From contig JAGVFR010000017.1 of the NCBI GenBank assembly GCA_020057555.1, positions 1 through 44,793 on the forward strand: a stretch of DNA of 44,793 nt, written 5' to 3'. Below, piece by piece: positions 8,720 through 18,136 of this stretch. The notes under the pieces were generated by a model that saw only the letters and a program-made list of their open reading frames with translations, ran no database searches and was not told where the DNA came from. Every line of letters starts with the position of its first letter. The first letter of the stretch is position 1. Position numbers and translations under genes: made by a program. The stretch comes from a bacterium. GTDB taxonomy: Bacteria > Patescibacteriota > Patescibacteriia > UBA9934 > GWF2-40-263.

Positions 8720-9805
8720 ATGAAAATCGCGCTTGTACACGACTATTTCATCCAAGACGGCGGCGCTGAAAAAGTGCTCGCTGTTATGCAGGAAATCTGG
8801 CCGGACGCTCCAACGTACGCTTTGTTTTTTGATCCAAAAAAATTTCAACACTTGGCTGGCCGCGATATTAGAACATCGTTCTTACAGAAAATGCCTTTCG
8901 CGCTCAAAAAATATCAATGGTACATCATGCTAATGCCAACCGCGACAGAACATCATGATTTATCTGATTATGACATTGTTGTTTCATCAACAAGCGCGTT
9001 TGCAAAAGGAGTGCTAACTCGTCCAAACACAACACATATTTGTTATTGCCACACACCAACGCGATATCTATGGAGCGACACACATAGCTATGTTGAAGAA
9101 TTACATGTGCCGAGATTCATAAAATCAATTCTCCCTCCAGTTCTTTCGTGTCTTCGCATGTGGGACAAACAAGCGGCTGATCGTGTGGATCAATTTGTCG
9201 CAAACTCTCAAACTGTGCGCGAGAGAATTCAAAAATATTATCGCAAAGACGCGCACGTAATTTTTCCACCAGTTGATACGCATCGTTTTCACATTTCACC
9301 TCGACCTAAAACTTACTTCCTAACTGGCGGAAGACTTGTCGCATACAAACGATTTGATCTAGTTATTGACGCGTGTAACAAAACAGGAATTCCACTAAAA
9401 ATTTTTGGTTCTGGTCCTGTTGAAGCTGACCTTCGCAAACAAGCAAACTCAAATGTTGATTTTCTTGGCAAAGTTTCAGACGATGAACTTCATGATCTGT
9501 ACGCAGACGCGCTTGCATTCATTCACCCGCAAGAAGAAGACTTCGGAATCACGCCCATTGAATCAATGGCGAGCGGAAGACCTGTGATCGCGTACAAAAA
9601 AGGCGGAGCTGTTGAAACAGTTGTTGAAGGAGTTAGTGGAGAATTTATCGAAACGCAAGAATGGGAGGAACTCGCTGATCATCTGATTCGTTTTGATGAA
9701 AAAAAATACGATCCGCACAAAATAAAACAACACGCGGACCAATTTGGAAGAGAAAGGTTTAAGCGAGAGTTGAAGGAATTTGTTGAAAGTAAATATGCTA
9801 GATAA
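8720..9805 (+). CDS. GT4 family glycosyltransferase
   Basis: The 361-residue protein has the GT-B fold of retaining GT4 enzymes. The N-terminal domain opens with KIALVHDYFIQDGGAEKV and contains CYCHTPTRYLW; the C-terminal nucleotide-sugar domain has LTGGRLVAYKRFDLVIDA, IFGSGP and the EX7E motif in EDFGITPIESMASGRPVIAY. The GGAEKV opening and CHTPTRYLW segment resemble mannosyltransferases of the WbaZ type, but the donor sugar cannot be told from sequence. It would act on the cytoplasmic face after the sugar-phosphate transferase encoded just upstream. Its own promoter sits in the 40-base gap. Confidence 0.9.
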   Translation: MKIALVHDYFIQDGGAEKVLAVMQEIWPDAPTYALFFDPKKFQHLAGRDIRTSFLQKMPFALKKYQWYIMLMPTATEHHDLSDYDIVVSSTSAFAKGVLTRPNTTHICYCHTPTRYLWSDTHSYVEELHVPRFIKSILPPVLSCLRMWDKQAADRVDQFVANSQTVRERIQKYYRKDAHVIFPPVDTHRFHISPRPKTYFLTGGRLVAYKRFDLVIDACNKTGIPLKIFGSGPVEADLRKQANSNVDFLGKVSDDELHDLYADALAFIHPQEEDFGITPIESMASGRPVIAYKKGGAVETVVEGVSGEFIETQEWEELADHLIRFDEKKYDPHKIKQHADQFGRERFKRELKEFVESKYAR

Positions 9806-9871
9806 GGCAATAAAGATAGTCCTGTCGTTTGTTTAGTAGAGACAGACAGGCCGACTTTTTCTTGGCCTTAT
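9802..9871 (+). other. Compound hairpin with alternative pairings
   Basis: Starting at the stop codon, ATAAGGC (9802-9808) can pair with GCCTTAT (9864-9870), CCTGTC (9821-9826) with GACAGG (9845-9850), and AGGCC (9848-9852) with GGCCT (about 9864-9868). The pairings share bases and cannot all form at once. The rest of the 187-base spacer up to 9992 shows no gene. It could be a terminator or small structured RNA; nothing in the sequence decides. Confidence 0.4.
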
Positions 9872-9992
9872 ACATAGAGTAGAGGCAGAAAAAGCGTCCC
9901 GTAACTGTCTCTTGTGGACCTTTGTGGTTTATTGGTTGGTTGAAGGCTGAAGAGTGGGGTTTTTAAGATCGTTCGGTTATCTTTATTACAAT

Positions 9993-11126
9993 ATGCGAAT
10001 CCTTGTTGACATTCGACATCTCAATCAACAACAGCAAAGCGGCGTTGGAGAATACACTCAACAACTCCTGCGCGCGCTTTTTGAAATTGATAAAAAGAAT
10101 GAATACATATTGCTTTCTTCTGGTAGCCATAAGCTTCAACCTGCGTTTGAAACCACAAAAAACACCTCTTTTGTCCACATCAACCAACCAAACAAACTTT
10201 TGAATCTTCGAACTTTATTTCTCAAACATCCAACAATAAATTGGCGCGTGCACGAATCAATTGATCTAATCTTTCTTCCAAACCTTAACATCACTTCACT
10301 TCCAAATGACATTCCAACTGTTCTAACTGTGCATGACTTGTCATGGAATTTTTTCCCTGAATTTTATTCAAGCAAAATGCGACTCTGGCATAAAGCAACG
10401 CGTCCAAACGAGCTCATAAAATCATCCGCGCACATTCTCACTCCGTCAACTTCGACAAAACAAGATGTCATGAGTGTTTTTCAAAAACCTGAAGAAAAAA
10501 TCTCTGTTGTGCCACATGGAATTGATTCGATTTTCTCACCAAAAATGGAAGCGCGCGATCATGGTGTTCGCTCACGTCTTAAACTTCCAAAAAACTTTGC
10601 TTTGTTTGTTGGAACATTGGAACCCAGAAAAAATATCCTCGGACTTATTGAAGGAATCAAACAATATCGCGACAAATACCACGACGATCTTTCATTGGTG
10701 CTTGTTGGCAAGTGGGGATGGAGATCAACACAACTCCGCCATCGACTTTGGAAAAAAGATGTGAACTCATGTGTACATCATCTTGGATATGTTCCAAGCG
10801 AAGACAGACCAGCACTTTACCGTTCAGCATCTGTTCTCACTTGGCCTTCCATTTATGAAGGTTTTGGACTTCCAGTGCTTGAAGCAATGGCAAGCGGAAC
10901 TCCAGTTATCACAAGCAATACATCTTCTTTACCAGAACTTACGCAAAACAGCGCAATTTTGGTTGATCCATATAATCCAAACGATATTTCAGAAGCCTTA
11001 CGAGGACTTTTGAACTCAAAACCGCTTCAACAACGACTAAAAGAAAAAGGTCTTTTGCGAGCCTCTGATTTTTCATGGCAAAAAACCGCAAAGCGCACTC
11101 TGGAAATTTTCGAATCATTTTCATAA
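9993..11126 (+). CDS. GT4 family glycosyltransferase
   Basis: A 377-residue GT-B glycosyltransferase. The N-terminal domain begins RILVDIRHLNQQQQSGVGEY and contains VLTVHDLSWNFFPEFY; the C-terminal domain has VPHGID, FVGTLEPRKNILGLIE, LVLVGKWGW and the EX7E catalytic segment YEGFGLPVLEAMASGTPVIT. It belongs to the MtfB/WbdA-like mannosyltransferase branch by pattern, although substrate is not decided. ATG 9993 (MRILVDI) was chosen because GT4 proteins of this branch start with this strand; a TACAAT box lies directly before it and no Shine-Dalgarno is visible. Confidence 0.9.
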   Translation: MRILVDIRHLNQQQQSGVGEYTQQLLRALFEIDKKNEYILLSSGSHKLQPAFETTKNTSFVHINQPNKLLNLRTLFLKHPTINWRVHESIDLIFLPNLNITSLPNDIPTVLTVHDLSWNFFPEFYSSKMRLWHKATRPNELIKSSAHILTPSTSTKQDVMSVFQKPEEKISVVPHGIDSIFSPKMEARDHGVRSRLKLPKNFALFVGTLEPRKNILGLIEGIKQYRDKYHDDLSLVLVGKWGWRSTQLRHRLWKKDVNSCVHHLGYVPSEDRPALYRSASVLTWPSIYEGFGLPVLEAMASGTPVITSNTSSLPELTQNSAILVDPYNPNDISEALRGLLNSKPLQQRLKEKGLLRASDFSWQKTAKRTLEIFESFS

Positions 11127-11168
11127 CCTCTTGGTCCTCTTAGTCCTCTTCGACCTCTCCCCACTTTC

Positions 11169-11177
11169 TGCTATAAT
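11169..11177 (+). promoter_or_regulatory. extended -10 promoter of the third glycosyltransferase gene
   Basis: TGC-TATAAT (consensus -10 at 11172-11177) and six bases to the ATG at 11184, predicting a leaderless mRNA. The 57-base spacer before it is a pyrimidine-rich run. Confidence 0.65.
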
Positions 11178-11183
11178 ATCCCC

Positions 11184-12305
11184 ATGCGAATCGGGATTGA
11201 CGCAAGAATGTACGGTCCGGAGGTGGGTGGCGGTGGTTTAGGTCGATATGTTGAACAACTGGTAAATCATTTGCCAGAAATCGATCACCAAAACCGCTAT
11301 GTTTTTATTATGAAAGAAGGGGCAAGTGGAAAGGGGCGAGTGGAAAGGGAAAAATTGGAAAGTGTCACTACCCCAATCCACTGGTACACACTCAAAGAAC
11401 AACTTTTTCTTGCGCCGCTCATTGACAAACAAAAATTGGATCTTGTTCATTTTCCACACTGGAATGTTCCAATCAAACTTCGAACACCGTTTGTTGTCAC
11501 AATCCACGACCTTATCTTGCTTGAAGAACCACGCTCTGCTCGCGCAACAACAAAACATCCGTGGATCTATGGTTTGAAATATCTTGGATTCCGTAAAGTT
11601 CTTACACACGCGATTCAGTCTTCAAAAAAAATCATTGCGGTTTCGCAAGCAACAAAGAATGATATTCTAAAACACTTCCCAAGTGTTCCTGAAGATAAAA
11701 TCAGTGTGATTTATGAAGGTGTTACGCAATTGAAACAGACACACCAAGCCACGGCTGAAGCCGTGGGCTACCCATTCCTTCTATACATCGGTAATTGCTA
11801 CCCGCATAAAAATCTCGAAACACTGCTTTCTGCTTTCTCGATACTTCATAAACAAATACCGGATTTACATCTAGTGATCGCTGGACGAAGCGATGTGTTT
11901 TTCAAAAGGCTGAAAGACGGATCCAACTCACTCGAAGCAGTGTCGTTTATACACTTTGAGGAAAATCCATCAGACGAACGACTTTCAGAACTTTACGATC
12001 AAGCGGAATTGTATGTCTTCCCTTCTCACATTGAAGGATTTGGACTTCCGCCACTTGAGGCTATGAGTCAATCAACACCTGTCGCATGTTCTGATATTCC
12101 GTCACTTAAAGAAATTCTTGGAAACGCCGCTGTATATTTTCCAAAAAATAATCCTGATGAAATAGCAAAAGCCATTTCCGAAATTATAAACGACCCTAAC
12201 AAAAAAACAGAACTCATCAATCGTGGGCTCGAGCAAATCAAAAACTATTCTTGGAAAAAAATGGCAGAAGAAATTGTGAAACTTTATAACGACTGTGCCA
12301 ATTAA
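11184..12305 (+). CDS. GT4 family glycosyltransferase carrying repeat-derived inserts
   Basis: The 373-residue protein is a GT-B enzyme: RIGIDARMYGPEVGGGGLGRY at the N terminus, VVTIHDLILLEEP, IIAVSQATKNDIL, LYIGNCYPHKNLETLL and the EX7E segment IEGFGLPPLEAMSQSTPVAC. It is a paralogue of the gene at 9.99 kb and probably acts in the same polysaccharide pathway. Two stretches look inserted: a purine-rich near-tandem repeat (11319-11356, residues about 46-58, EGASGKGRVEREKLE) and a complete REP-like palindrome at 11748-11772 read as QATAEAVGYP. Both preserve the reading frame and fall in loops. Its last 11 bases overlap the GTG start of the DUF4012 gene. Confidence 0.88.
   Translation: MRIGIDARMYGPEVGGGGLGRYVEQLVNHLPEIDHQNRYVFIMKEGASGKGRVEREKLESVTTPIHWYTLKEQLFLAPLIDKQKLDLVHFPHWNVPIKLRTPFVVTIHDLILLEEPRSARATTKHPWIYGLKYLGFRKVLTHAIQSSKKIIAVSQATKNDILKHFPSVPEDKISVIYEGVTQLKQTHQATAEAVGYPFLLYIGNCYPHKNLETLLSAFSILHKQIPDLHLVIAGRSDVFFKRLKDGSNSLEAVSFIHFEENPSDERLSELYDQAELYVFPSHIEGFGLPPLEAMSQSTPVACSDIPSLKEILGNAAVYFPKNNPDEIAKAISEIINDPNKKTELINRGLEQIKNYSWKKMAEEIVKLYNDCAN
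11748..11772. repeat. REP-like palindrome, family 2, copy 2 (inside a CDS)
   Basis: CCACGGCTGAAGCCGTGG (11749-11766) plus the flank GCTACC matches, in reverse complement, the intergenic copy at 3512-3537. It lies in frame in the glycosyltransferase gene. Confidence 0.65.
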
Positions 12306-14805
12306 AAAACGTACAAAAAAACCCGTAACAAAAAAACACGCGCGAAAGCCCGCGACTCTTGAGATTGTTCATCCAATCCACGATCTTTCGATCCGATTGG
12401 GTGATCACTCTCTTTCTCCTTTTGTTATAAACTTGCAAAGCACTGTTCCAACACCGGAAGAAATAATGAACGAAGGAGCGCGCATCAATTTGAATTTCTT
12501 GTTTAACTTTCCACAGCAAAAACCTAAAACCCAAAACCCTACACCATCTCTTGAACTTCAGCCTTCAGACATTATCGAACAACTGCGAGAAGAACAATTC
12601 TTTTCAAAGCAGGAACGTTGGATCTTGCCAAAATTTCCATTATTTTCTCCCCTTTCTGCCCTTCCCTCCTTTTCCTCCAAACTTAGTTCTCCTGTTCCTT
12701 CAGACACTTTTGCTCCCAAACCAATTCCAGAAGATATTTTTTCATATTTTGATATTCCGGAGGAAGAAGCTGGAGAAGTTAAAGAAATTGGAGAAGCTGA
12801 AGAAAGTGAACTCGTCGAACTTAATGGGACAGAAGTGGAACGAGTCTCTTTTGGTTTTTCATTTCGTCCAATCGGAGCGTTTATTCTTATTTCGTTTATT
12901 TTTGTTCTCCCGCTTCACGCGATGAATGTTGTTTCACAATTGCGTCAAACAAAAACAGAAGTTGAAGATGCTTCCAAATCAGCTTTTTCATATTTGCAAC
13001 AAGGCGCTGATGCAACACTTGTGAATGAAACAGAAGGAGCTGATTTTGCCTTTTCAAAAGCATCACAACATTTCTCAAACGCAAAACAAACAATCTCTGA
13101 ACTTGGACTTGGAACATCATTTCTTCTTTCAGCACTTCCTTCAACAAACAAAAATTTCAATTCAGTAAATAGTTTGATAAAAGCTGGCGACGAACTTGCA
13201 ACAGCTGGCAGTCGGATAAGCGAGGCACTTGATTCATTGTCGCAAGAAGTTGACCCAACTCCGGTTTCACGTATTAGAATTTTGCAATCATATCTACGTT
13301 CAGCCTTGCCACACCTAACAAAAGCAAATCAAGAACTCAAAAAAATAAAATCAGATGTCATTCCAGAAAATGAGAGAGAAGTTTTTGTTGAAACAAAAAA
13401 TCGTTTACCGGCTTTGATAAATTCTTTGTCTGAATTTGAAACTCTATCGGATGTTGCCGCGAACATCTTGGGTGAAAATGGAACAAAACGTTATCTTCTT
13501 GTTTTCCAAAATAATACTGAAATTCGTCCAACTGGAGGGTTCATGGGAAGTTTTGCTGAAATAAAAGTACGAAACGGAATTCTTGAGCAACTCAATGTTC
13601 CAACAGGAGGAACATACGATTTGCAAGGAAGTCTAACACGCTCGCTTGTTGCGCCAAAACCTTTGCAACTACTCAAAGCTCGTTGGGAATTTCAAGACGC
13701 AAACTGGTTTCCGGATTTCCCAACCAGTGCGCGACAGATGATGGAGTTTTACAATGACGCAGGCGGTCCGAGTGTTGATGGAGTTATCGCAGTCAATGCC
13801 ACATATGTTGCAAAACTCATTGGTCTTCTTGGCCCAATTGAAATGGCAGACTATGATCGCGTGATTGACGAAGAAAATTTCATTTTTGAAACTCAAAAAA
13901 TTGTTGAAGTTGAATATGATAAGGAAGAGAATCGTCCTAAACAATTTATTGGCGATCTTGCTCCAAAACTTATTGAACGAGCGCTTGAATCAGAGCCTGA
14001 AGTCTTTTTAAGTCTTATTGATAATCTTGGAAATGGACTTACGCAAAAAGATATTCAAATGTATTTTGCCGATGATTCTCTTCAAAAAGTTGTCCTTAAT
14101 AATAATTGGGGCGGAACAATACTCCCGACAACAGGCGATTATCTAATGGTTGTTGATACAAACTTGGGCGGCGGAAAAACAGATGGAGTTATCAAAGAGC
14201 GAGTTGACCTTGATGTTGCCATTCAAAAAGATGGAGCAACAATAAACACGGTTATCATTTCCAGAACACATCAAGGAATTCCGGGTCTTGTGTTTTCTGG
14301 AGTGAATAATGTTGATTATCTGCGGCTTTATGTTCCAAAAGGAAGTGAGCTAATATCAGCGAGTGGTTTCCAAATCCCAAATGAAAATTTGTTTGAAAAA
14401 CCAAATCAAGAATGGGAGATAGATGATGACTTGCAATTCGCATCTCTTGGAGAAAAGAAAGATGAAGATAGCGGAACTGACATTTACGAAGAAAATGGAA
14501 AAACTGTTTTTGGAAATTGGGTGCAAACCGCGCCAGGTATTACAACGCAAACAAAATTTTCATATCGTGTTCCTGAAATAATGTTTGAGAAAAAATCCCT
14601 ATTTTTCCCATCGACTCAATCTTATTCGCTCACAATTCAAAAACAATCCGGTATGATCGATCGCGAGACTTCAGTCACTCTTTCAACACTTTCACAGATG
14701 AAAACAATCTGGCAGTCGCACAATCTTTCACAAACGATCTTTGATAATAAAACGGATGGATTTTTTGGTGCATTATTTGAAGAGACTTCAGACACCACAT
14801 TATGA
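12295..14805 (+). CDS. DUF4012 membrane protein
   Basis: An 836-residue protein with a long cytoplasmic N-terminus (about 190 residues, basic at first and then acidic with EEEAGEVKEIGEAEE), one transmembrane helix (about 192-212), a helical region (about 215-380) and an extracellular DUF4012 domain starting near residue 395. DUF4012 landmarks are YLLVFQNNTEIRPTGGFMGS, VPTGGTYDLQGSL, DANWFPDFPTSARQMMEFY and DGVIAVNATYVAKLIGLLGP. The family is found beside polysaccharide genes in CPR and Actinobacteria; a role in attaching or assembling surface glycans has been suggested but not shown. The start is GTG inside the end of the preceding gene, and the stop overlaps the next ATG (ATGA), so translation is coupled. 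Confidence 0.88.
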   Translation: MPIKKRTKKPVTKKHARKPATLEIVHPIHDLSIRLGDHSLSPFVINLQSTVPTPEEIMNEGARINLNFLFNFPQQKPKTQNPTPSLELQPSDIIEQLREEQFFSKQERWILPKFPLFSPLSALPSFSSKLSSPVPSDTFAPKPIPEDIFSYFDIPEEEAGEVKEIGEAEESELVELNGTEVERVSFGFSFRPIGAFILISFIFVLPLHAMNVVSQLRQTKTEVEDASKSAFSYLQQGADATLVNETEGADFAFSKASQHFSNAKQTISELGLGTSFLLSALPSTNKNFNSVNSLIKAGDELATAGSRISEALDSLSQEVDPTPVSRIRILQSYLRSALPHLTKANQELKKIKSDVIPENEREVFVETKNRLPALINSLSEFETLSDVAANILGENGTKRYLLVFQNNTEIRPTGGFMGSFAEIKVRNGILEQLNVPTGGTYDLQGSLTRSLVAPKPLQLLKARWEFQDANWFPDFPTSARQMMEFYNDAGGPSVDGVIAVNATYVAKLIGLLGPIEMADYDRVIDEENFIFETQKIVEVEYDKEENRPKQFIGDLAPKLIERALESEPEVFLSLIDNLGNGLTQKDIQMYFADDSLQKVVLNNNWGGTILPTTGDYLMVVDTNLGGGKTDGVIKERVDLDVAIQKDGATINTVIISRTHQGIPGLVFSGVNNVDYLRLYVPKGSELISASGFQIPNENLFEKPNQEWEIDDDLQFASLGEKKDEDSGTDIYEENGKTVFGNWVQTAPGITTQTKFSYRVPEIMFEKKSLFFPSTQSYSLTIQKQSGMIDRETSVTLSTLSQMKTIWQSHNLSQTIFDNKTDGFFGALFEETSDTTL

Positions 14806-16622
14806 GAAAACGCCGATCCAGCCGAGATATAAAGAAAGAACTCCGTGCAATCTATTCAGGAAATGATGGAAGACTTCCTGATTTAACACGACTTTCGCGT
14901 CACAAATCTTCCGCAACAACTCAATTTTTAGTAAAAATTATTGCCATTCTCGCAGTCCTCTCTTTAGTGGCATGGTCTGGATTTTTTTTATTAACAAAAG
15001 GACTTTTTGATAATGAAGAAACACTTGGTGTAAAAATTGAAACCCAAGACAACATTCGAGCTGGAGAAGAAACATCATTTTCAATTCAATACGAAAATAC
15101 TGGAAGGGCCCCAATTGCATCACTAAATCTCAAACTAAATCTTCCGACAAGTTTTCATCTTATATCCTCAATCCCTGAAGCAATCGACGAAACTCAATGG
15201 GCAATCGGATCTCTCACGCCGGGTTCTGATGGAGCTGTTACTGTGAAAGGAATTTTCTTGTCTGAAGTTCCGAGTGTTCAACGCATTCAAGCCTTGTTCA
15301 CATACAAACCAGCAAACTTTAATTCTGATTTTCAAGAAATTGAAAACAAAAGCGTTGAACTAAAAACTTCAGTTGTTGAAATGACAATGACAGGACCTGA
15401 AAAAGCTCTGGCAGGAGATGAAGTAACATACAAAATCAATTTGAAACACAATGGAAAAGAACCAATATTTAATTTGCGAGTAATCCCAAACTTGCCAAAT
15501 GATTTTTCAATTTCATCTTCAAAACCAGAACTCAAAGCTAATCAACCTCATTGGGAAATCGCTTCAATCGAACCTGGAAAATTGCAAGAAATTTCACTAA
15601 AAGGATCGTACACTTCTACCGCTTCAGGCACTCTTCCGGTAACTGCAAGTGTTGGTTTTATGGATGAAGAAACGTTTTATGAACAAGCAAAAACTCAAGT
15701 TCAAACAGACGTTCTTGGCGGAGCTGTGAGTTTTCATCTTATAGTAAATGGTTCTGACAAAGATCAAGCAATCGAAGCTGGACAATCGCTCCGCGGATCA
15801 ATTGATTATAAAAATCCCGGGACAGAACCAGTCGAGGGAATCAAATTCACTCTTGATCTAAAATCAAACGGTTCGCTCCCTATTGATTGGAACAAAGCAA
15901 ATCTTTTTGATGGAAAACATGATGGTTCAGTTGTGCGTTGGGACAAGTCAACAAACAAAGAGCTTGGAAAAATTGATCCTGGAAAAGACGGTGTGATTGA
16001 TTTTACAATTCCACTTGTTGAGACTTTATTGTCAGGACAAGCTGATCAATTTACAATCGCGCTTTCATTAAATGTTGAACGAATAGGATCGCGCGAAAGC
16101 ACTCACACAATTGACGCAACACCGATTATCGTTTCCATAAATTCAAACGCACGTTTATTTTCAGAGGCAAGATATTTTTCAGAAGAAGGAACACCGATCG
16201 GATCAGGAGACTTGCCTCCTCGTGTTGGAAAAACTACAACCTACAGAGTCGTTTGGAATTTGAGCAACTCTTTGCATGAACTTGGAAACATTGAGGTATC
16301 AACAATACTGCCTCAAGATGTTGCGTGGAAAGAGAACTCGGCAAAAGATATTGGCGAAATGACTTTCAATTCAACGACAAGACAAGTGCGTTGGCAAATT
16401 TCAAAATTGCCAAGTGAGATTAAAAACGCTCAAGCGTGGTTTGATATTTCAATAACACCAAAAGATCAAGACGCCGGTAAATTCATGAAACTAACAAATC
16501 AAGTAACACTCGAAGCGATTGACTCGATCACAAAAACAGAAATGAACTCAAGCCTCCTTTCTCTTACAACTGAATTGCCAAACGACGAATTCGCAAAAGG
16601 AAAAGGAATTGTGAGTAAATAA
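14802..16622 (+). CDS. Large surface protein with repeated beta-sandwich domains
   Basis: The 606-residue protein has a short cytoplasmic basic head, one transmembrane helix (about 47-68) and an extracellular part of three or four repeated domains. Each domain shows the pattern NxRAGEE/DEVTYxxxxxNxGxxPI then LxLPxxF and W.IGSLTPG, for example GEETSFSIQYENTGRAPI, GDEVTYKINLKHNGKEPI and GQSLRGSIDYKNPGTEPV. This is the DUF11-like conserved-repeat pattern of bacterial surface proteins. It is coupled by a four-base overlap to the DUF4012 gene, so the two probably form one surface assembly with the polysaccharide. The exact function is not known. Confidence 0.75.
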   Translation: MRKRRSSRDIKKELRAIYSGNDGRLPDLTRLSRHKSSATTQFLVKIIAILAVLSLVAWSGFFLLTKGLFDNEETLGVKIETQDNIRAGEETSFSIQYENTGRAPIASLNLKLNLPTSFHLISSIPEAIDETQWAIGSLTPGSDGAVTVKGIFLSEVPSVQRIQALFTYKPANFNSDFQEIENKSVELKTSVVEMTMTGPEKALAGDEVTYKINLKHNGKEPIFNLRVIPNLPNDFSISSSKPELKANQPHWEIASIEPGKLQEISLKGSYTSTASGTLPVTASVGFMDEETFYEQAKTQVQTDVLGGAVSFHLIVNGSDKDQAIEAGQSLRGSIDYKNPGTEPVEGIKFTLDLKSNGSLPIDWNKANLFDGKHDGSVVRWDKSTNKELGKIDPGKDGVIDFTIPLVETLLSGQADQFTIALSLNVERIGSRESTHTIDATPIIVSINSNARLFSEARYFSEEGTPIGSGDLPPRVGKTTTYRVVWNLSNSLHELGNIEVSTILPQDVAWKENSAKDIGEMTFNSTTRQVRWQISKLPSEIKNAQAWFDISITPKDQDAGKFMKLTNQVTLEAIDSITKTEMNSSLLSLTTELPNDEFAKGKGIVSK

Positions 16623-16630
16623 AAACAAAA

Positions 16631-16650
16631 AAGAGCTCTGTGTGAGCTCT
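16631..16650 (-). terminator. Terminator of the membrane-protein gene at 16.65 kb
   Basis: On the minus strand AGAGCTC, a five-base loop and GAGCTCT are followed by a TTTTTTGTTTTT tail. It lies four bases past the stop of the minus-strand gene. On the plus strand there is no T tail, so it mainly serves the minus strand. Confidence 0.8.
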
Positions 16651-16653
16651 GAG

Positions 16654-18030
16654 TTAGTTGTTGTAGCCCTTGGCGTAAGGACGACAGACGCGGCCTTTCA
16701 AGGCAAGGAACCTGACAAGGATCGTTTGATGACGAGGCGGCAGAGATGTTAGGTACCCATCTGACGGACCACCTACTCCGCACACGAGTTCAACGAATTT
16801 TCGCTTGATCTTGTCCTGGGAACGTTGTTTTTTCAGCAGAATTTGCTCGGCTTCACGCGCGTTCTGTAGCTGATATCTTTCATAAGCTGTATTCTCAAGC
16901 CAATCCTTCACCATTCTAACAATGAAGGCTGCGACACCAGTGAGAATGACGGCCAGCACGACAAAACAGATAGTCATTGCTATCACAATCCCAACTTCAT
17001 GGAAACGATATACAAGAAAGTATGATATGAGTCCGACAGAAACCCATAGAATCGGCATGAGCAGAATGCGCAGGAGCACTGGAAATTTCTTGAATTGCTC
17101 GCCCGACTTTCTTCCGATTGTCCAGTATCCTTCTGCCATTCCGATCGAATGCGACGCCCAGTTTGCATTGATGTTTTTTAGGTCCAAAGCAAACGGACGT
17201 AAAATCGGAACAAGCGAAATCCATCGCCAGCCAATGAGCGCGAGAGTGAGTGCGAAGACGACTCCGCAAACTGCGCGCAATAGAATCCAGAGCAAGATCA
17301 TTGGCGGCTGGATTGTGAACGCAGTTATCATGCGCCTTCGAAAATGACACTCGTTTTTTTGTTTGCTTTCGAACCAAAGATTCACCCACCAAGAAAGCCA
17401 CGCAGGAGGAGCTGGCGCAAAGAACTCCTGGTCTATATTTACCTTGTACTCGTCGAAATCCGAGACAACTGGAAAAGCCACACACCCTAAATTATAGCCC
17501 GATTTTCCAATTTTTTTGATGTCAGGACGTCCGTATCCAAGGAAACTTGAACCAGACTTGATGATCGGTTCAATATATTCGAAAGCAGAAAACTGACCTG
17601 CTCTATCATGTTCAACATCAGCTCTCACTATCGTTGTGTAGATAGTGAATTCACCAGATTCGTAGAACTCGAGACGTGTTCCACCTTGTTTGAGCGGAAC
17701 AAGCTTTTGTTCGATGTCAAATCCATCTCTTTTAACAAGAATCAAGAGAAATGGATTGAAGATAAGCTCTTCCCCAAGCCTCTGCAAAAATTCTGGTGAA
17801 AGACACCATGTCATCTCGAGGCCCGGGCTTGCCTTGTCTGGCTGAACGATGTTCACTTTGTACGGAGCACCTGGAACTGTCTCCACACGAATCGGCCCGG
17901 CTTCTCTTGTCTCTTGCCTCTTGCCTTCGTTCGAATCCGGCTCGGTTTCTGTTGGTTGTCCTGATCCTGCACCAGCAGAAGCCTGCGCAACGAACATTCG
18001 TCGCTCTCTCTTTTTTCTCTTGCTGCTCAT
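16654..18030 (-). CDS. Unrecognised multi-pass membrane protein
   Basis: I do not recognise this 458-residue protein. It starts with a basic, low-complexity region (SSKRKKRERR, then a Gly/Thr/Glu-rich stretch to about residue 45), continues with a soluble beta-rich part (about 50-210), and has about four transmembrane helices (roughly 240-280 and 325-380, including MILLWILLRAVCGVVFALTL and IVIAMTICFVVLAVILTGVA). The C-terminal 75 residues are basic and helical. It has its own strong promoter, a purine-rich Shine-Dalgarno region (AGAGG and AAAGGG before the ATG) and its own terminator. Its base composition matches the GC-richer cluster that starts divergently at 18.47 kb, so it may belong to the same system, for example as a membrane partner of the substrate-binding proteins. 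Confidence 0.8.
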   Translation of the reverse strand: MSSKRKKRERRMFVAQASAGAGSGQPTETEPDSNEGKRQETREAGPIRVETVPGAPYKVNIVQPDKASPGLEMTWCLSPEFLQRLGEELIFNPFLLILVKRDGFDIEQKLVPLKQGGTRLEFYESGEFTIYTTIVRADVEHDRAGQFSAFEYIEPIIKSGSSFLGYGRPDIKKIGKSGYNLGCVAFPVVSDFDEYKVNIDQEFFAPAPPAWLSWWVNLWFESKQKNECHFRRRMITAFTIQPPMILLWILLRAVCGVVFALTLALIGWRWISLVPILRPFALDLKNINANWASHSIGMAEGYWTIGRKSGEQFKKFPVLLRILLMPILWVSVGLISYFLVYRFHEVGIVIAMTICFVVLAVILTGVAAFIVRMVKDWLENTAYERYQLQNAREAEQILLKKQRSQDKIKRKFVELVCGVGGPSDGYLTSLPPRHQTILVRFLALKGRVCRPYAKGYNN

Positions 18031-18096
18031 CCCTTTTACCTCTTACTACGTTCGGTTTTGATAGAACGTTTCATCCCGCTTTACGGGAAGAAAAAT

Positions 18097-18125
18097 AGAG
18101 TAGAACAAAAACACCAGAATGTCAA
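18097..18125 (-). promoter_or_regulatory. promoter of the 16.65-18.03 kb gene
   Basis: Minus strand TTGACA (18120-18125), 17-base spacer, TACTCT (18097-18102). It predicts a leader of about 60 nt before the ATG at 18030. Confidence 0.7.
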
Positions 18126-18136
18126 CCAACAACAAA

